From Pseudoflavonifractor phocaeensis (lineage in GTDB: Bacteria > Bacillota > Clostridia > Oscillospirales > Oscillospiraceae), in assembly GCF_016901955.1 (NCBI RefSeq), contig NZ_JACJLC010000022.1:1-46515 (forward strand): 46,515 bases of DNA. Reading direction: 5' to 3'. The notes under the pieces are model-generated. The model had not been told where the DNA came from. It saw nothing but the letters and a program-made list of their open reading frames with translations, and ran no database searches. The translations under genes were made by a program, and so were the position numbers. This document shows positions 1 through 11,571 of this stretch, piece after piece; within the stretch, counting starts at the first letter, position 1, and every line of letters starts with the position of its first letter.

Positions 1-212
1 GTCGGGGTGGGTGATGGCGTGGGCAAGGGCGTGGGCGAAGGGGTAGCGGCAGCGGTGGCCGCCACGGTGGGGCCGCCCTCCGACGGGCCCCGGCCCAGAG
101 AAGGGATCACCAGCAGCCCCAGGCAGAAAACAGTAGCCGCCAGAATAAGGGGAACCCGCCACCGGGGCCCTCTCGGCTGGCCGGTCACACGGTCATACAG
201 GGATCGTGACAA
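1..212 (-). CDS. N-terminal fragment of a membrane-anchored protein with a Pro/Thr-rich linker
   Basis: The reading frame starts at a TTG at 212, preceded by AGAGGTG with a 6-base gap, and runs open off the left edge of the window (70 codons visible). Residues 1-19 are polar and basic. Residues about 20-36 form one hydrophobic segment (core LILAATVFCLGLLVI), read as a signal anchor. After residue 45 the chain becomes a low-complexity stretch of TPSPTPLPTPSPTP type, typical of an extracellular linker that holds a domain away from the membrane. The functional domain lies outside the window, so no function is assigned. The gene follows the HAD gene on the same strand after a 27-base gap. The start codon is inferred from the ribosome binding site; no ATG fits. 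Confidence 0.6.
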   Translation of the reverse strand, partial: MSRSLYDRVTGQPRGPRWRVPLILAATVFCLGLLVIPSLGRGPSEGGPTVAATAAATPSPTPLPTPSPTP

Positions 213-239
213 GAGAAACACCTCTGTGGAAGGATAGGA

Positions 240-935
240 TCAGGCCTTGGGCAACACCAGGGGAAGCAGCTCTTCCAGCCGGGTCACCTGCCAGGTGGGG
301 ACGATCTCTCCGGTGCGCGGCCGGCCCGCCGGATTGTACCAGGCGGTATCCGTCCCCATGGCCGCTCCGCCGCCAATGTCGGTGGACAGGTTATCCCCCA
401 CCACCAGCACCCTGGCGGGATCGGTGATCCCCAGGGCGTCGAACACCGGCCGGAAGAAGGCGGGGCTGGGCTTGGTAGCTCCCAGCTCCTGGGAGATAAA
501 CAGGCGGTCAATCAGCCCTGCCAGAGGAGACCGGGCCAATCGGCCCCGCTGGGCCACCGCCATGCCGTTGGTGATGATGGCCAGGGTGCAGCGGGGGGCC
601 AGCGCGGTACACACCTCCAGGGCGCCGGGCAGCAGGAAGGCCTGCTCCCCCAGCCGCTCCAGATAGCGGCGGTTGAGGGCGGCGGGGTCGGCCTCCGCCC
701 CCAGCGCGCGGCAGAGGGCGGCAAACCGCTCCACCACCAGCCACTCCTGCTCCACCTCTCCCCGGCCCAACCGGGCCCACAGTTCTCCGTTGATGGACAG
801 GTAGAGCGCCTCAGTCTGGAGGGTACAGGGGATGGAAAACTCCTCCAGTGCCAGGGCCAGGGCGGTATGCTCCGCCCGGTCGAAGTCAAACAGCGTGTTG
901 TCCGCGTCGAACAGCACGAAGTCATATCGTCTCAT
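240..935 (-). CDS. HAD-superfamily hydrolase, YjjG-like (noncanonical nucleotide phosphatase)
   Basis: A 231-residue haloacid-dehalogenase phosphatase. Motif I is FDADNTLFDF (nucleophile Asp10, acid/base Asp12), the motif III lysine lies in GATKPSPAFF, and motif IV is VVGDNLSTDIGG. The helical cap between motifs I and II is that of subfamily IA, and the N-terminal signature resembles YjjG, which removes phosphate from noncanonical pyrimidine nucleotides. Length fits that family. The ATG at 935 is chosen because GGAGGAAAG lies just upstream and because it overlaps the upstream gene's stop in an ATGA junction, which suggests translational coupling with the ThrE-type exporter genes. The substrate cannot be read from sequence; other small phosphomonoesters are possible. 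Confidence 0.85.
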   Translation of the reverse strand: MRRYDFVLFDADNTLFDFDRAEHTALALALEEFSIPCTLQTEALYLSINGELWARLGRGEVEQEWLVVERFAALCRALGAEADPAALNRRYLERLGEQAFLLPGALEVCTALAPRCTLAIITNGMAVAQRGRLARSPLAGLIDRLFISQELGATKPSPAFFRPVFDALGITDPARVLVVGDNLSTDIGGGAAMGTDTAWYNPAGRPRTGEIVPTWQVTRLEELLPLVLPKA

Positions 936-1405
936 TTTCGCTTTCCTCCCGGCACATGCAGACGGCAGTTTTGATAGTTGGTCACTACCCTGGCCAGGGA
1001 GGACACCAGCAGCACCCCAACCGCCAGGGCCCCCGCCAGGCCCAGGGTATGGAGCAGGGAGTCCAGGAAGAGGGCGGAGTCGCCGCTCATGGCGTGCTCC
1101 ATGGTATAATAGATGCCGCCGCCGGGCACCAGAGGGAAGAGGGCAACCAGCAGATAGCTGGTGACGGGACACTTGCGCAGCCGGGCCATAATCTCCGACC
1201 AGGCGGAGATGGCCACGGCGGCAAACAGGGACTGGATGATCTCGCTGTGTACCATGGGGGCGGTCAGCAGGTAGACCAGCCACCCCAGAAAACCGCCGCC
1301 CGCGCAGATGAGCATCCCCACTCCGTGGATGTTAAACAGCATGGAAAAGCCGATACAGGCAAGGAAAGCGTAAAAACAGGGCAGATAATAGCTCAGCGTA
1401 TCCAT
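932..1405 (-). CDS. Threonine/serine exporter family protein, ThrE C-terminal (YjjB-like) half
   Basis: A 157-residue integral membrane protein with about five hydrophobic segments. It corresponds to the small C-terminal module of ThrE transporters (YjjB/DUF3815), with the family's glycine-rich motif PLVPGGGIYYTM at about residues 91-102. In ThrE of Corynebacterium the two modules are fused and export threonine and serine. Here they are separate genes, the larger module lying one base upstream (stop at 1407-1409, this ATG at 1405, preceded by GGAGGGTGAC). The two products probably form one transporter. In E. coli the comparable YjjP/YjjB pair has been linked to succinate export, so the substrate stays open. 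The 3' end overlaps the HAD gene by four bases. Confidence 0.85.
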   Translation of the reverse strand: MDTLSYYLPCFYAFLACIGFSMLFNIHGVGMLICAGGGFLGWLVYLLTAPMVHSEIIQSLFAAVAISAWSEIMARLRKCPVTSYLLVALFPLVPGGGIYYTMEHAMSGDSALFLDSLLHTLGLAGALAVGVLLVSSLARVVTNYQNCRLHVPGGKRK

Positions 1406-1406
1406 G

Positions 1407-2180
1407 TCACCCTCCCATCAGCATCCGGGCCACCCCCAGAGGAAGGGCGGTGCCCATGGCAATGGCCGCGCCGATGAGCAGCGCTTCGGCGGCCTTGCTG
1501 ATGCCGGCCACCATGTCTCCAGCCATAATGTCCCGCATGGCATTGGTAAAGGCGATGCCGGGCACCAGGGCCATCAGGGCGCCGATGATGATGGCCTGGG
1601 TATTTTGTCCCAGCCCCGCGGCGGTAAGCAGCATGGCCACCAGGGCGGAAGCGGCTCCGGCGGCAATGGTCTTGAAGAACAGGTTGGCCCCCAGTACGGA
1701 GGTAATGGCCAGACACAGGCCGATCACCACCCCGCACAGTCCACCGCAGATCCCGTCCCACACCGAGCCTCCGTAAAACAGGGAAAACATACCGCAGCCC
1801 AGGAAATAGGCCAGCAGCTGGACGGGCAGGGAGTAGACCTTGTGGGTGCGGCGGATTTCCTCCATCTGGGCGAAGGCCTGGTCAAAGGAGGGCGTCTCCC
1901 GGCACATACGGCGGCACAGATCGTTGTATTTTTCCAGCAAATAAATATCGGTACCGTGGCTGGGCATCCGGCGGATCTGGGTCATGGGTTCCCCCTGGGG
2001 GGAGGTGAGGCTGACGATGATGCAGTTGGGGATGGCAAATACTTCCCCCCGCTCGGCTCCATAGGCCTTTAACAGCCGGCTCACCGATTCCTCTACCCGG
2101 TAGATCTCGGCCCCGCTGAACATGAGGCGGAACCCCATCTCGCTGACCAGCTCCAGCAGCTTGTTATAGTCCAGCTTCAC
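1407..2180 (-). CDS. Threonine/serine exporter family protein, ThrE N-terminal (YjjP-like) half
   Basis: A 257-residue protein with a soluble N-terminal region of about 110 residues and then five or so membrane segments, matching the ThrE_1/YjjP module. The family feature MFSGAEIYRVEESVSRLL sits near residue 20, and ALVPGIAFTNAMRD lies in the membrane part. The GTG at 2180 is taken as the start because a perfect AGGAGG lies 6 bases upstream. A TTG start at 2201 would place that site inside the gene. It is the first gene of the exporter-HAD run and is transcribed away from a TetR-type regulator 172 bases away, a geometry common for a regulator and its transporter target. Confidence 0.85.
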   Translation of the reverse strand: MKLDYNKLLELVSEMGFRLMFSGAEIYRVEESVSRLLKAYGAERGEVFAIPNCIIVSLTSPQGEPMTQIRRMPSHGTDIYLLEKYNDLCRRMCRETPSFDQAFAQMEEIRRTHKVYSLPVQLLAYFLGCGMFSLFYGGSVWDGICGGLCGVVIGLCLAITSVLGANLFFKTIAAGAASALVAMLLTAAGLGQNTQAIIIGALMALVPGIAFTNAMRDIMAGDMVAGISKAAEALLIGAAIAMGTALPLGVARMLMGG

Positions 2181-2261
2181 AATAGGCCTCCTTTTCCTCA
2201 ACCGGTATCGGGTTACAGCTTATCACATTTTCCCTGGGATATCCATACCTTTTTCCGAAAT

Positions 2262-2275
2262 ATTCCCCCGGGAAT
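2262..2275. promoter_or_regulatory. Candidate operator palindrome in the thrE/tetR divergent region
   Basis: ATTCCC-CC-GGGAAT is a perfect 6-base inverted repeat lying just upstream of the -35 box of the tetR promoter and between the two divergent genes. Placement and symmetry suit a TetR dimer site controlling both genes. This is inference from symmetry only. Confidence 0.35.
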
Positions 2276-2287
2276 TCCGGTAAACTA

Positions 2288-2316
2288 TTGATTCTAATTT
2301 CGGCATTTGGTACAAT
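2288..2316 (+). promoter_or_regulatory. Sigma-A type promoter of the tetR gene
   Basis: TTGATT at 2288-2293 and TACAAT at 2311-2316 are 17 bases apart, each one or two bases from consensus. The predicted start of transcription, near 2323, leaves about 30 bases before the TetR start codon. Confidence 0.65.
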
Positions 2317-2352
2317 AAAGGCAGGGAAAATGACAGCAAAGAAGGTGTTATT

Positions 2353-3015
2353 ATGCCCCCAAAGGAAAAGACACCTGCCGAAAAGGCTGCGGAACGAGCC
2401 CGCATCCTGGACGCCGCCCTGGAGATCCTGGCCACCGACGGTTACCAGGGCCTGACCATGCGTAGACTGGGACAACAGATCGGCGCCTCCGCCACCAAGA
2501 TCTACCTCTACTTTGTCAATAAAGATGAGGTATATCTGTCGGTGATCATCGAGGGTTACCGGCTGCTGCTGGACGATCTGCGGCAGGCTGTGGCCGCCCA
2601 CACCGACCCAGAGGCAAGGCTGGACGCCTTCTTCCAGGCCTATGCGGACTTTGCCCGCACTCACCCCGCCTTTTTCCAGACCATGGTTCAGAAAAAGGCT
2701 CCGCTTCAGGACCACTACACCGGCACCTCCCTGGAGCACACCGCCCGGACCAAGTTTGAAGCCGGGCTGGAGGTACTCCACCTTACCCAGCAGCTGCTGG
2801 ACGCCTGTTTGGCACAGAAGGGCCAGCGCCTCCAGATCCCCAGTGATATGGCTGCCTTCTGCCTTCTGGTCTTTCTCAACGGCCTGCTCAACGCCAGCCA
2901 CACCGGCCTGACCTCAGAGGTCTTCCCCCAGGGAGACCAGCTGCTGTCCGCAAGCATCCAGCTGCTGAAAAACGCCTTTTGCAACTCCTCCCTGCCCCGG
3001 GAGGAGGAGCCGTGA
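2353..3015 (+). CDS. TetR/AcrR family transcriptional regulator
   Basis: A 220-residue regulator. The N-terminal 60 residues hold the TetR helix-turn-helix (helices RILDAALEILATDG, LTMRRLGQQIG, SATKIYLYFVNKDEVY). The remaining 150 residues are a helical ligand-binding and dimerisation domain with no recognisable ligand signature. The start ATG follows AGAAGGTG. It diverges from the ThrE-type exporter and HAD genes, so repression of that transporter, with relief by an effector, is the likeliest job. The gene ends 49 bases before a strong bidirectional terminator. Confidence 0.85.
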   Translation: MPPKEKTPAEKAAERARILDAALEILATDGYQGLTMRRLGQQIGASATKIYLYFVNKDEVYLSVIIEGYRLLLDDLRQAVAAHTDPEARLDAFFQAYADFARTHPAFFQTMVQKKAPLQDHYTGTSLEHTARTKFEAGLEVLHLTQQLLDACLAQKGQRLQIPSDMAAFCLLVFLNGLLNASHTGLTSEVFPQGDQLLSASIQLLKNAFCNSSLPREEEP

Positions 3016-3064
3016 CCCCCATACAGCACCACTTCCGCCGTCGGTTCCCTGCGGCGGCGGAGCA

Positions 3065-3098
3065 AAAAAAGAGTCTGCCGCGCGGCAGACTCTTTTTT
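3065..3098. terminator. Bidirectional intrinsic terminator between tetR and the V-ATPase operon
   Basis: A 16-bp perfect stem (arms 3065-3080 and 3083-3098, GAGTCTGCCG inner part, CG loop) with A and T tracts at its ends. It can end the plus-strand tetR transcript and the minus-strand ATPase operon. Confidence 0.9.
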
Positions 3099-3123
3099 CT
3101 TTGGTTGACAGTGGAGGGACGGC

Positions 3124-3831
3124 TTACACAGAGGCGTCGCCGGATTCGCCAAAGGCCTCCACCACGCGGGCGTCCTCTTCCTGACGCTCCTCGATGGCTT
3201 CCTTCAGCAGCATGTCCTTCACCTTCATCAGGCGGATGGTGTTGGACCGCTCGTTCTCGTCCAGCTTCATGGAGATATACTTGATGGCCTCCTGCATCTG
3301 CGGGATCTTTACATACTCCAGGGCGTTGACCCGGCGGCGGGTCTTTTCGATCTCCTCCGCCAGCAGCTGGGAGGTCTTTTCGATCTCGGCCAGCTTCAGC
3401 ATGTCCTGAAAGACCCCGGACAGGGCGTCCACGGCGCCGTCCAGCTCACCGGAGGTGGCGGCAAAGCCGTAGGGGTAGATCTCCCCGGCGTCCTCGCTCT
3501 TGGTCTTGAAGTGGTACATGGGCACGTTGACGCTCATGATGTTCTGGAAGGTCATGTCCAGCTCCACCGCCTGCTTGGGGTACATGAGGGACTGCTCCAG
3601 CATCTCGGTGGACATGAGGGCGGAGGCCACGGTGAAGGAGCCGTGGGCGCGCATCAGCCCCTCCTCCACCTTTTTCCGCAGGGCCCGGTTCTCCCGCACC
3701 ACGTCCATGAACTGCTTCATCAGCTCGTCCCGCTTGTCCTTGAGCAGCTTGTGGCCCCGGATGGAGGTCTTGAGCCGGCCCTTCAGCCGGGTGAGCTCCT
3801 GCCGGGTGGGGTTTACGTTAATGGCCGGCAT
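3124..3831 (-). CDS. atpD: V-type ATP synthase subunit D (central stalk)
   Basis: A 235-residue subunit D of a bacterial V/A-type ATPase. The conserved N-terminus (INVNPTRQELTRLKGRLK) and long N- and C-terminal coiled-coil helices mark the central rotor shaft that turns inside the A3B3 head. The C-terminal tail after residue 205 is acidic and probably disordered. It is the last gene of the operon, three bases after subunit B, with GGAGGGATAAATC before its ATG, and it is followed by the shared terminator. Assignment is secure. Confidence 0.95.
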   Translation of the reverse strand: MPAINVNPTRQELTRLKGRLKTSIRGHKLLKDKRDELMKQFMDVVRENRALRKKVEEGLMRAHGSFTVASALMSTEMLEQSLMYPKQAVELDMTFQNIMSVNVPMYHFKTKSEDAGEIYPYGFAATSGELDGAVDALSGVFQDMLKLAEIEKTSQLLAEEIEKTRRRVNALEYVKIPQMQEAIKYISMKLDENERSNTIRLMKVKDMLLKEAIEERQEEDARVVEAFGESGDASV

Positions 3832-3834
3832 GAT

Positions 3835-5217
3835 TTATCCCTCCTTTTTCGGGAGGTATTTCTCGATATACTCCGGCTTGATACGCTTCAGCTCGGCCTT
3901 GGGCAGCAGGCTCAGCAGATCCCAGCCCAGGTCCAGGGTCTCGATGACGGAGCGGTTCTCGTCCACGCCCTGGGAGACATAGCGCTTCTCAAACTCGTCG
4001 GCAAATTTGGCGTACTGCAGATCGGTGGGAGACAGGGCGGCCTCGCCCAGGATGCTCATCAGCTCCTTGTTCTCCTTACCGGTAGAATAAGCGGCGAAGA
4101 GCTGGTTCATGGTGCCGGCGTGGTCCTCCCGGGTCTTGCCCACGCCCACGCCCTTATCCTTCAGACGGGACAGGGAGGGCAGCACGTCCACCGGGGGATT
4201 CACGCCCTTGCGGTACAGCTCACGGGACAGGATGATCTGGCCCTCGGTGATATAGCCGGTCAGGTCGGGGATGGGGTGGGTCTTGTCGTCCTCGGGCATG
4301 GTCAGAATGGGAATCATGGTGATGGAGCCCTTCTTGCCCAGCTGACGGCCGGCCCGCTCGTACATGGTGGCAAGGTCGGTGTACAGGTAGCCGGGGTAGC
4401 CACGGCGGCCGGGGACTTCCTTCTTGGCCGCGGACACCTCGCGGAGGGCCTCGGCGTAGTTGGTGATATCGGTGAGAATGACCAGCACGTGCATGTCCTT
4501 CTCAAAGGCCAGGTACTCGGCGGCGGTGAGGGCCATACGGGGGGTGGCGATACGCTCGACGGCGGGGTCGTTGGCCAGGTTGGTGAAGAGCACGGTACGG
4601 TCGATGGCGCCGGTGCGGCGGAACTCCTGGACGAAGAAGTCGGACTCCTCGAAGGTGATGCCGATGGCGGCAAACACCACGGCAAAGTTCGATGCGTCGT
4701 CACCCAGCACCTTGGCCTGACGGGCGATCTGAGCGGCCAGAGCGGCATGGGGCAGACCGGAGCCGGAGAAAATGGGCAGCTTCTGGCCGCGGACCAGGGT
4801 ATTCAGACCGTCAATGGTGGAAATACCGGTCTGAATGAACTCGTTGGGGTAGTCACGGGCGGCGGGGTTCATGGGCAGGCCGTTGATGTCCCGGTACTCG
4901 TCGGCCATGATCTCGGGGCCGCCGTCGATGGGACGGCCCATGCCGTTGAACACCCGGCCCAGCATGTCGCCGGACACGGGCAGCTGCAGGGGATGGCCCA
5001 GGAAGCGGACCTTGGAGTCCTTCAGGTTGATGCCGGCGGAGGACTCGAAGAGCTGGACCACGGCGTTGTCGCCGTTGACCTCCAGCACCTTGCAGCGGCG
5101 GATGGAGCCATCGGACAGCTGGATCTCGGCCAGCTCGTCGTAGGTGACGCCGGACACCTTCCGGACCACCATCAGGGGGCCGTTGATCTCCTGAATGGTA
5201 CGATATTCACGGATCAT
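3835..5217 (-). CDS. atpB: V-type ATP synthase subunit B (non-catalytic)
   Basis: A 460-residue subunit B, the regulatory partner of catalytic subunit A in the hexameric head. The P-loop position reads [14 protein letters not shown], without the Walker A lysine, as usual for B subunits, and the family motif [22 protein letters not shown] is present. The start ATG at 5217 overlaps the stop of atpA by four bases (ATGA), so the two head subunits are translationally coupled, which fits their 1:1 stoichiometry. Length is normal. Confidence 0.97.
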   Translation of the reverse strand: MIREYRTIQEINGPLMVVRKVSGVTYDELAEIQLSDGSIRRCKVLEVNGDNAVVQLFESSAGINLKDSKVRFLGHPLQLPVSGDMLGRVFNGMGRPIDGGPEIMADEYRDINGLPMNPAARDYPNEFIQTGISTIDGLNTLVRGQKLPIFSGSGLPHAALAAQIARQAKVLGDDASNFAVVFAAIGITFEESDFFVQEFRRTGAIDRTVLFTNLANDPAVERIATPRMALTAAEYLAFEKDMHVLVILTDITNYAEALREVSAAKKEVPGRRGYPGYLYTDLATMYERAGRQLGKKGSITMIPILTMPEDDKTHPIPDLTGYITEGQIILSRELYRKGVNPPVDVLPSLSRLKDKGVGVGKTREDHAGTMNQLFAAYSTGKENKELMSILGEAALSPTDLQYAKFADEFEKRYVSQGVDENRSVIETLDLGWDLLSLLPKAELKRIKPEYIEKYLPKKEG

Positions 5218-6992
5218 GCCTCAGCACCTCCCTTGGCCGCAATGGCCTCGATCTCCTCTTCCATTTCCCGGGCCATGTCGGCGTAGACCGTCTTGAACTG
5301 GTCGTCGGGCACGCTCTTGGCACGGCCCATCTTCTCACGGAAGGGGATATTGAACAGCTCGGACACGGGGGCGCCCTTCTCGATGGCGGCCCGGCAGAGC
5401 TTGTCGTAGTCCAGGATCATCTGGATCATCTTGTCCTGGCGCTCGTAGCTGGAGTACCAGTCCACCTCCATGAAGCCGTTCTGCTGGAGGAAGTCCTCGC
5501 GGAGCATCTTGGCGGTCTCCAGGGTGAGCTGGTCGCCGGCAGACAGGGAGTCCTTACCAACCAGCTGCACGATCTCGTTCAGGCTGGCCTCCTCCTGGAG
5601 GATGGACATGGACTTGTCACGGTTGACCATGAACTGGGGCCCCAGGTTCTCATCGTACCAGGGCTTCAGGGAGTCCAGGTACAGGGAGTAGGAGTTCAGC
5701 CAGTTGATGGCGGGGAAGTGACGGCGGTAGGCCAGGGAGGCGTCCAGAGCCCAGAACACCTTGACGATACGCATGGTGGCCTGGGACACGGGCTCGGACA
5801 GGTCGCCGCCGGGCGGGGAAACAGCGCCTACGGCGGTCAGGGAGCCCCGGCGGTCCTCGTCGGAGCCGATGCACTCCACCATGCCGGCCCGCTCGTAGAA
5901 CTGGGCCAGACGGGAGGACAGGTAGGCGGGGTAGCCTTCCTCGCCGGGCATCTCTTCCAGACGGCCGGACATCTCACGCAGAGCCTCGGCCCAGCGGGAG
6001 GTGGAGTCGGCGATGACGGCCACATGGTAGCCCATGTCGCGGAAGTACTCGGCGATGGTGATGCCGGTGTAGATGGAGGCCTCACGGGCGGCCACGGGCA
6101 TATCGGAGGTGTTGGCGATCAGCACGGTCCGCTTCATCAGGGACTCGCCGGTCCGGGGGTCCACCAGCTCAGGGAACTCCCGCAGCACGTCGGTCATCTC
6201 GTTGCCACGCTCGCCGCAGCCGATGTAGACCACGATGTCCACGTCGGACCACTTGGCCAGCTGGTGCTGCATGACGGTCTTGCCGGAGCCGAAGGGGCCG
6301 GGGATAGCGGCGGTGCCGCCCTTGGCCACGGGGAACATGGCGTCCACGATGCGCTGACCGGACAGCAGGGGGGTGCGAGGGGGATACTTATGCTTGTAGG
6401 GGCGGCCCACACGGACGGGCCACTTCTGCACCATGGTCAGGTTGTGCTTCTCCCCCTTGTCGTCCACCAGCACGGCCACGGTGTCCAGCACGGTGAACTC
6501 ACCGGACTGGATGGACTCGATGGTGCCGCTCATGGTGGGGGGGATCATGATCTTGTGGAGCACCACGCTGGTCTCCTGGACGGTGCCGATCACGTCGCCG
6601 CCGATGACCTTGTCACCCTTCTTGGCGGTGGCGTTGAACTGCCACTTCTTGTCCCGGTCCAGGGCGGGGACCTCCACGCCGCGGGGCAGGTTGTTGGAGC
6701 CCGCCTTCTTCATGATGCCCTCCAGGGGGCGCTGGATACCGTCGTAGATGTTCTCAATGATGCCGGGGCCCAGCTCCACGGACATGGGGGCGCCGGTGGT
6801 CTCCACCACGGCGCCGGGGCCCAGGCCGGAGGTCTCCTCGTACACCTGGATGGAGGCGGCGTCACCGTTCATGGTGAGGATCTCACCGATGAGGCGCTGC
6901 TCGCCCACCCGGACCACGTCGGCCATATTGGCGTCAGCCAGGCCGGTGGCCACCACAAGCGGACCGGAGACTTTCACAATTTTTCCGCTCAA
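5214..6992 (-). CDS. atpA: V-type ATP synthase subunit A (catalytic)
   Basis: A 592-residue catalytic subunit. The Walker A motif [13 protein letters not shown] lies near residue 235, and the Walker B and arginine-bearing region includes [28 protein letters not shown] written here only as parts: [10 protein letters not shown] and [12 protein letters not shown]. The bulge domain typical of V/A-type A subunits (residues about 110-190) is present, which separates it from F-type beta. In this organism it may hydrolyse ATP to pump ions or run in reverse. It is separated from the upstream atpF by a 134-base gap that holds a palindromic repeat, the only real gap in the operon. Confidence 0.97.
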   Translation of the reverse strand: MSGKIVKVSGPLVVATGLADANMADVVRVGEQRLIGEILTMNGDAASIQVYEETSGLGPGAVVETTGAPMSVELGPGIIENIYDGIQRPLEGIMKKAGSNNLPRGVEVPALDRDKKWQFNATAKKGDKVIGGDVIGTVQETSVVLHKIMIPPTMSGTIESIQSGEFTVLDTVAVLVDDKGEKHNLTMVQKWPVRVGRPYKHKYPPRTPLLSGQRIVDAMFPVAKGGTAAIPGPFGSGKTVMQHQLAKWSDVDIVVYIGCGERGNEMTDVLREFPELVDPRTGESLMKRTVLIANTSDMPVAAREASIYTGITIAEYFRDMGYHVAVIADSTSRWAEALREMSGRLEEMPGEEGYPAYLSSRLAQFYERAGMVECIGSDEDRRGSLTAVGAVSPPGGDLSEPVSQATMRIVKVFWALDASLAYRRHFPAINWLNSYSLYLDSLKPWYDENLGPQFMVNRDKSMSILQEEASLNEIVQLVGKDSLSAGDQLTLETAKMLREDFLQQNGFMEVDWYSSYERQDKMIQMILDYDKLCRAAIEKGAPVSELFNIPFREKMGRAKSVPDDQFKTVYADMAREMEEEIEAIAAKGGAEA

Positions 6993-7034
6993 AATACTCT
7001 AACCTTCTTTCAGGTTTGAATTTGAAATCAGAGC

Positions 7035-7119
7035 GGGATGGCGGCCGCCAGATATGGCGGCCCTACATTCCGCAATACAAAAGGCCTGCCGCGGGGCCGC
7101 CATACATGGCAGCCATCCC
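7035..7119. repeat. Palindromic repeat between atpF and atpA
   Basis: Two inverted halves run from GGGATGGCGGCC (7035-7046) to its near complement ending GCCATCCC (7112-7119). The inner part carries the CCCTAC end seen in the GTAG-type REP family of this window. In the operon mRNA it would form a long imperfect hairpin between the F and A coding regions. It is noncoding. Confidence 0.7.
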
Positions 7120-7126
7120 GGCTTTG

Positions 7127-7442
7127 TTACAGGATATCCGCACCCACGGCCCGCTCCACGGCGCTCTTGACGTTGGCCATTCCAATGCCCAGGGAGCCGT
7201 CCTTGCCGGGGATGAGAATGATGGCGGGGGTAAGCTCGTCCTTGTACCGGGCCACCTCGGCCGCCATGCCGGCGGCATACTGCTCGGTAAGGTAGATCAC
7301 CGCCACATTTTCCTTGGCCAGCTGGTGAAGGGTGCGCTTGGCCTCCTCCACGTCCTCCGCCGGGTAGACGTCCAGCCCCAGAGCCTTGAAGCCCAACACG
7401 CTGTCCTTGTCTCCCAGCACGGCGATACGATATTTAGACATA
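7127..7442 (-). CDS. atpF: V-type ATP synthase subunit F
   Basis: A 104-residue subunit F, the small Rossmann-like protein bound to the central stalk with subunit D. The family N-terminus is clear (YRIAVLGDKDSVLGFKALGL), as is the C-terminal VKSAVERAVG helix. ATG at 7442 gives the family-typical N-terminus and overlaps the stop of atpC by eight bases. A GTG at 7450, with GGAAAGG four bases upstream, is an alternative that would add three residues. Confidence 0.92.
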
Positions 7443-8432
7443 GGCTTCACGCAACCTTTCCCGGATGGTGTCGCCCTCCAGCCCCGCCATACGGCCGGAC
7501 AGGATGGTGCGGATGGCGGTAAATTCGCTTTCCCTGGCGTACAGGTAGCCGATCACCGCCTGCTCCCCAAAGGGGATCCGCCGGGCCTGGGCCAGATAAC
7601 CCATCACCGCGTTGTCACAGGCCCGCTCGAAGGCTGTGAGCTCCCCGCTGCCGGGGGCGGTGAGAGTGCTGCCCAGGTTGGCGGCCTCGCCCAGGGGGCC
7701 CGCCCGGAACAGGGCGGCCAGGTCGGAGCCCTTACCGGAGGTATAGACGTGGGGCTCCACGTTGCCCCCGGGCAGCAGCACCTGGTTGAGGAAGTCGCCC
7801 CCCTTGCCCATGCGGGCCGCCCGGACGGCGGAACGCAGGTTGGTGGCGTCAATGAACAGCTTTACGTAGCCCTGGAGGAAATCGCTGCCCGTCTCCCTGG
7901 CAAGCTGCCCCATCTCGGCGAAATAGGCCCGGTCCAGAATGAAGTCAGCCAGCTGGGGGTCGTTGCCCGCATTGAGCAGCTCCCGGGCCTGGACGATAGC
8001 CTGGCGGAAGGTATCGGTAAAGTCCCGCAGGCTGTCCCGGTGGTAGGCCTCCTTGATCTGGGCGGCGGTCCACCGTCCGCCCTCCATCAGCAGCCGGTCG
8101 GGGTCGGTTCCCACAGCGGCGGCCTTGATGAGGGTCTTGGCGTTGTGGTAGTCGTACTTCAGCTGGAACACCTCTACCAGCCGGGGGTCGGGCACGGCAC
8201 CCTTCAGATCCTTATACAGGGCGCCCCGGGCGGCGGAGAGCATCTGGTCCAGTCCGGCGTTGGTCAGGCCGTCCAGCTCCCCGTAGCCGCACTCGGACAA
8301 GACCTTGACGGCCTCCTCGTCGCTGCGGGCGTCCAGCATCCGCTCCATCCGCTCCCGGGTAAGGAGACGGTTCTCCATGGCCCGGATGCGGGCGGATATG
8401 CTGAGATAATCGGTATCTTTGATCTTAGCCAA
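7434..8432 (-). CDS. atpC: V-type ATP synthase subunit C
   Basis: A 332-residue all-helical subunit C, the funnel-shaped socket that links the rotor ring (subunit K) to the D/F shaft. It shows the family pattern of repeated arginine- and acid-rich helices (MENRLLTRERMERML; LKYDYHNAKTLIKA), and its length is that of bacterial V-type C subunits. It lies between atpE (30 bases upstream) and atpF (overlapping). No catalytic residues are expected. Confidence 0.93.
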   Translation of the reverse strand: MAKIKDTDYLSISARIRAMENRLLTRERMERMLDARSDEEAVKVLSECGYGELDGLTNAGLDQMLSAARGALYKDLKGAVPDPRLVEVFQLKYDYHNAKTLIKAAAVGTDPDRLLMEGGRWTAAQIKEAYHRDSLRDFTDTFRQAIVQARELLNAGNDPQLADFILDRAYFAEMGQLARETGSDFLQGYVKLFIDATNLRSAVRAARMGKGGDFLNQVLLPGGNVEPHVYTSGKGSDLAALFRAGPLGEAANLGSTLTAPGSGELTAFERACDNAVMGYLAQARRIPFGEQAVIGYLYARESEFTAIRTILSGRMAGLEGDTIRERLREAYV

Positions 8433-8462
8433 AATGTTGCCTCCTTACTTGCAAGGAGCGCA

Positions 8463-9050
8463 TCAGTCGAAGAGCACCTTGGCCACCTCGCGGTCCATCT
8501 CGCCCCGCTGGAGGCGCACCAGAGTCTCGAAGGTGCAGTTGACCTCCACGTCCCCGTCGCTGAGGATGAGCCCTCCCTGGATGGGCCGGGACTGCTCGGA
8601 CATGGTCAGGTGTCCGTCCTTCAGGCGCTCGTTGGCCTGGGTGACCACCTGCTTGCCGTAGCGGGTGCGGTCCTTCTGGGAGAAGATGACCGCCTCCTTG
8701 CCGGTGACGGAAGCCTTGACGGCCAGGTCGGCCAGCAGCTTCACATACTCCTTGTCGGGCAGGTTCACCAGCTGCTCCAGGGCCAGGTCGTAGGCCTTGG
8801 AGAGCATCTCCTGCTTGGCGGCCAGCTCCAGCTTGCGGGCGTCCAGCTGGGCCACGCTGGCCAGCCGCTCCACCCGCTCGTCGGCGTTGCGCCGGCCCCG
8901 GGCGAGGATCTCCTCGCTCTCCCGCTGGGCCTGGGCCTCATAGCGGGCGGTGATGGCCTCCGCCTGGGCCCGGGCCTCGTCCAGGATGGCCTGGGCCTCC
9001 TGGGCGCCGTCGGCGGCGATCCGCCCGGTGATTTTTTCAATTCCGTCCAT
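8463..9050 (-). CDS. atpE: V-type ATP synthase subunit E (peripheral stalk)
   Basis: A 195-residue subunit E. Residues about 15-95 form a continuous alanine/glutamate/arginine-rich helix that pairs with subunit H as the peripheral stalk. The C-terminal globular part (GGLILSDGDVEVNCTFETLV) binds the head. The start follows GAGAGGTAGACT, and 15 bases separate it from atpK. The composition is low-complexity, so homology rests mainly on the C-terminal motif and operon position. Confidence 0.93.
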   Translation of the reverse strand: MDGIEKITGRIAADGAQEAQAILDEARAQAEAITARYEAQAQRESEEILARGRRNADERVERLASVAQLDARKLELAAKQEMLSKAYDLALEQLVNLPDKEYVKLLADLAVKASVTGKEAVIFSQKDRTRYGKQVVTQANERLKDGHLTMSEQSRPIQGGLILSDGDVEVNCTFETLVRLQRGEMDREVAKVLFD

Positions 9051-9065
9051 AGTCTACCTCTCAGC

Positions 9066-11570
<2,505 letters not shown>

Positions 11571-11571
<1 letters not shown>

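Noticed and set aside
3511-5286. Long plus-strand open frame opposite atpD and atpB
   Set aside because: Its product is a Gly/His/Leu-rich string without domains, the typical mirror of a GC-rich gene on the other strand. The V-ATPase genes there are certain.
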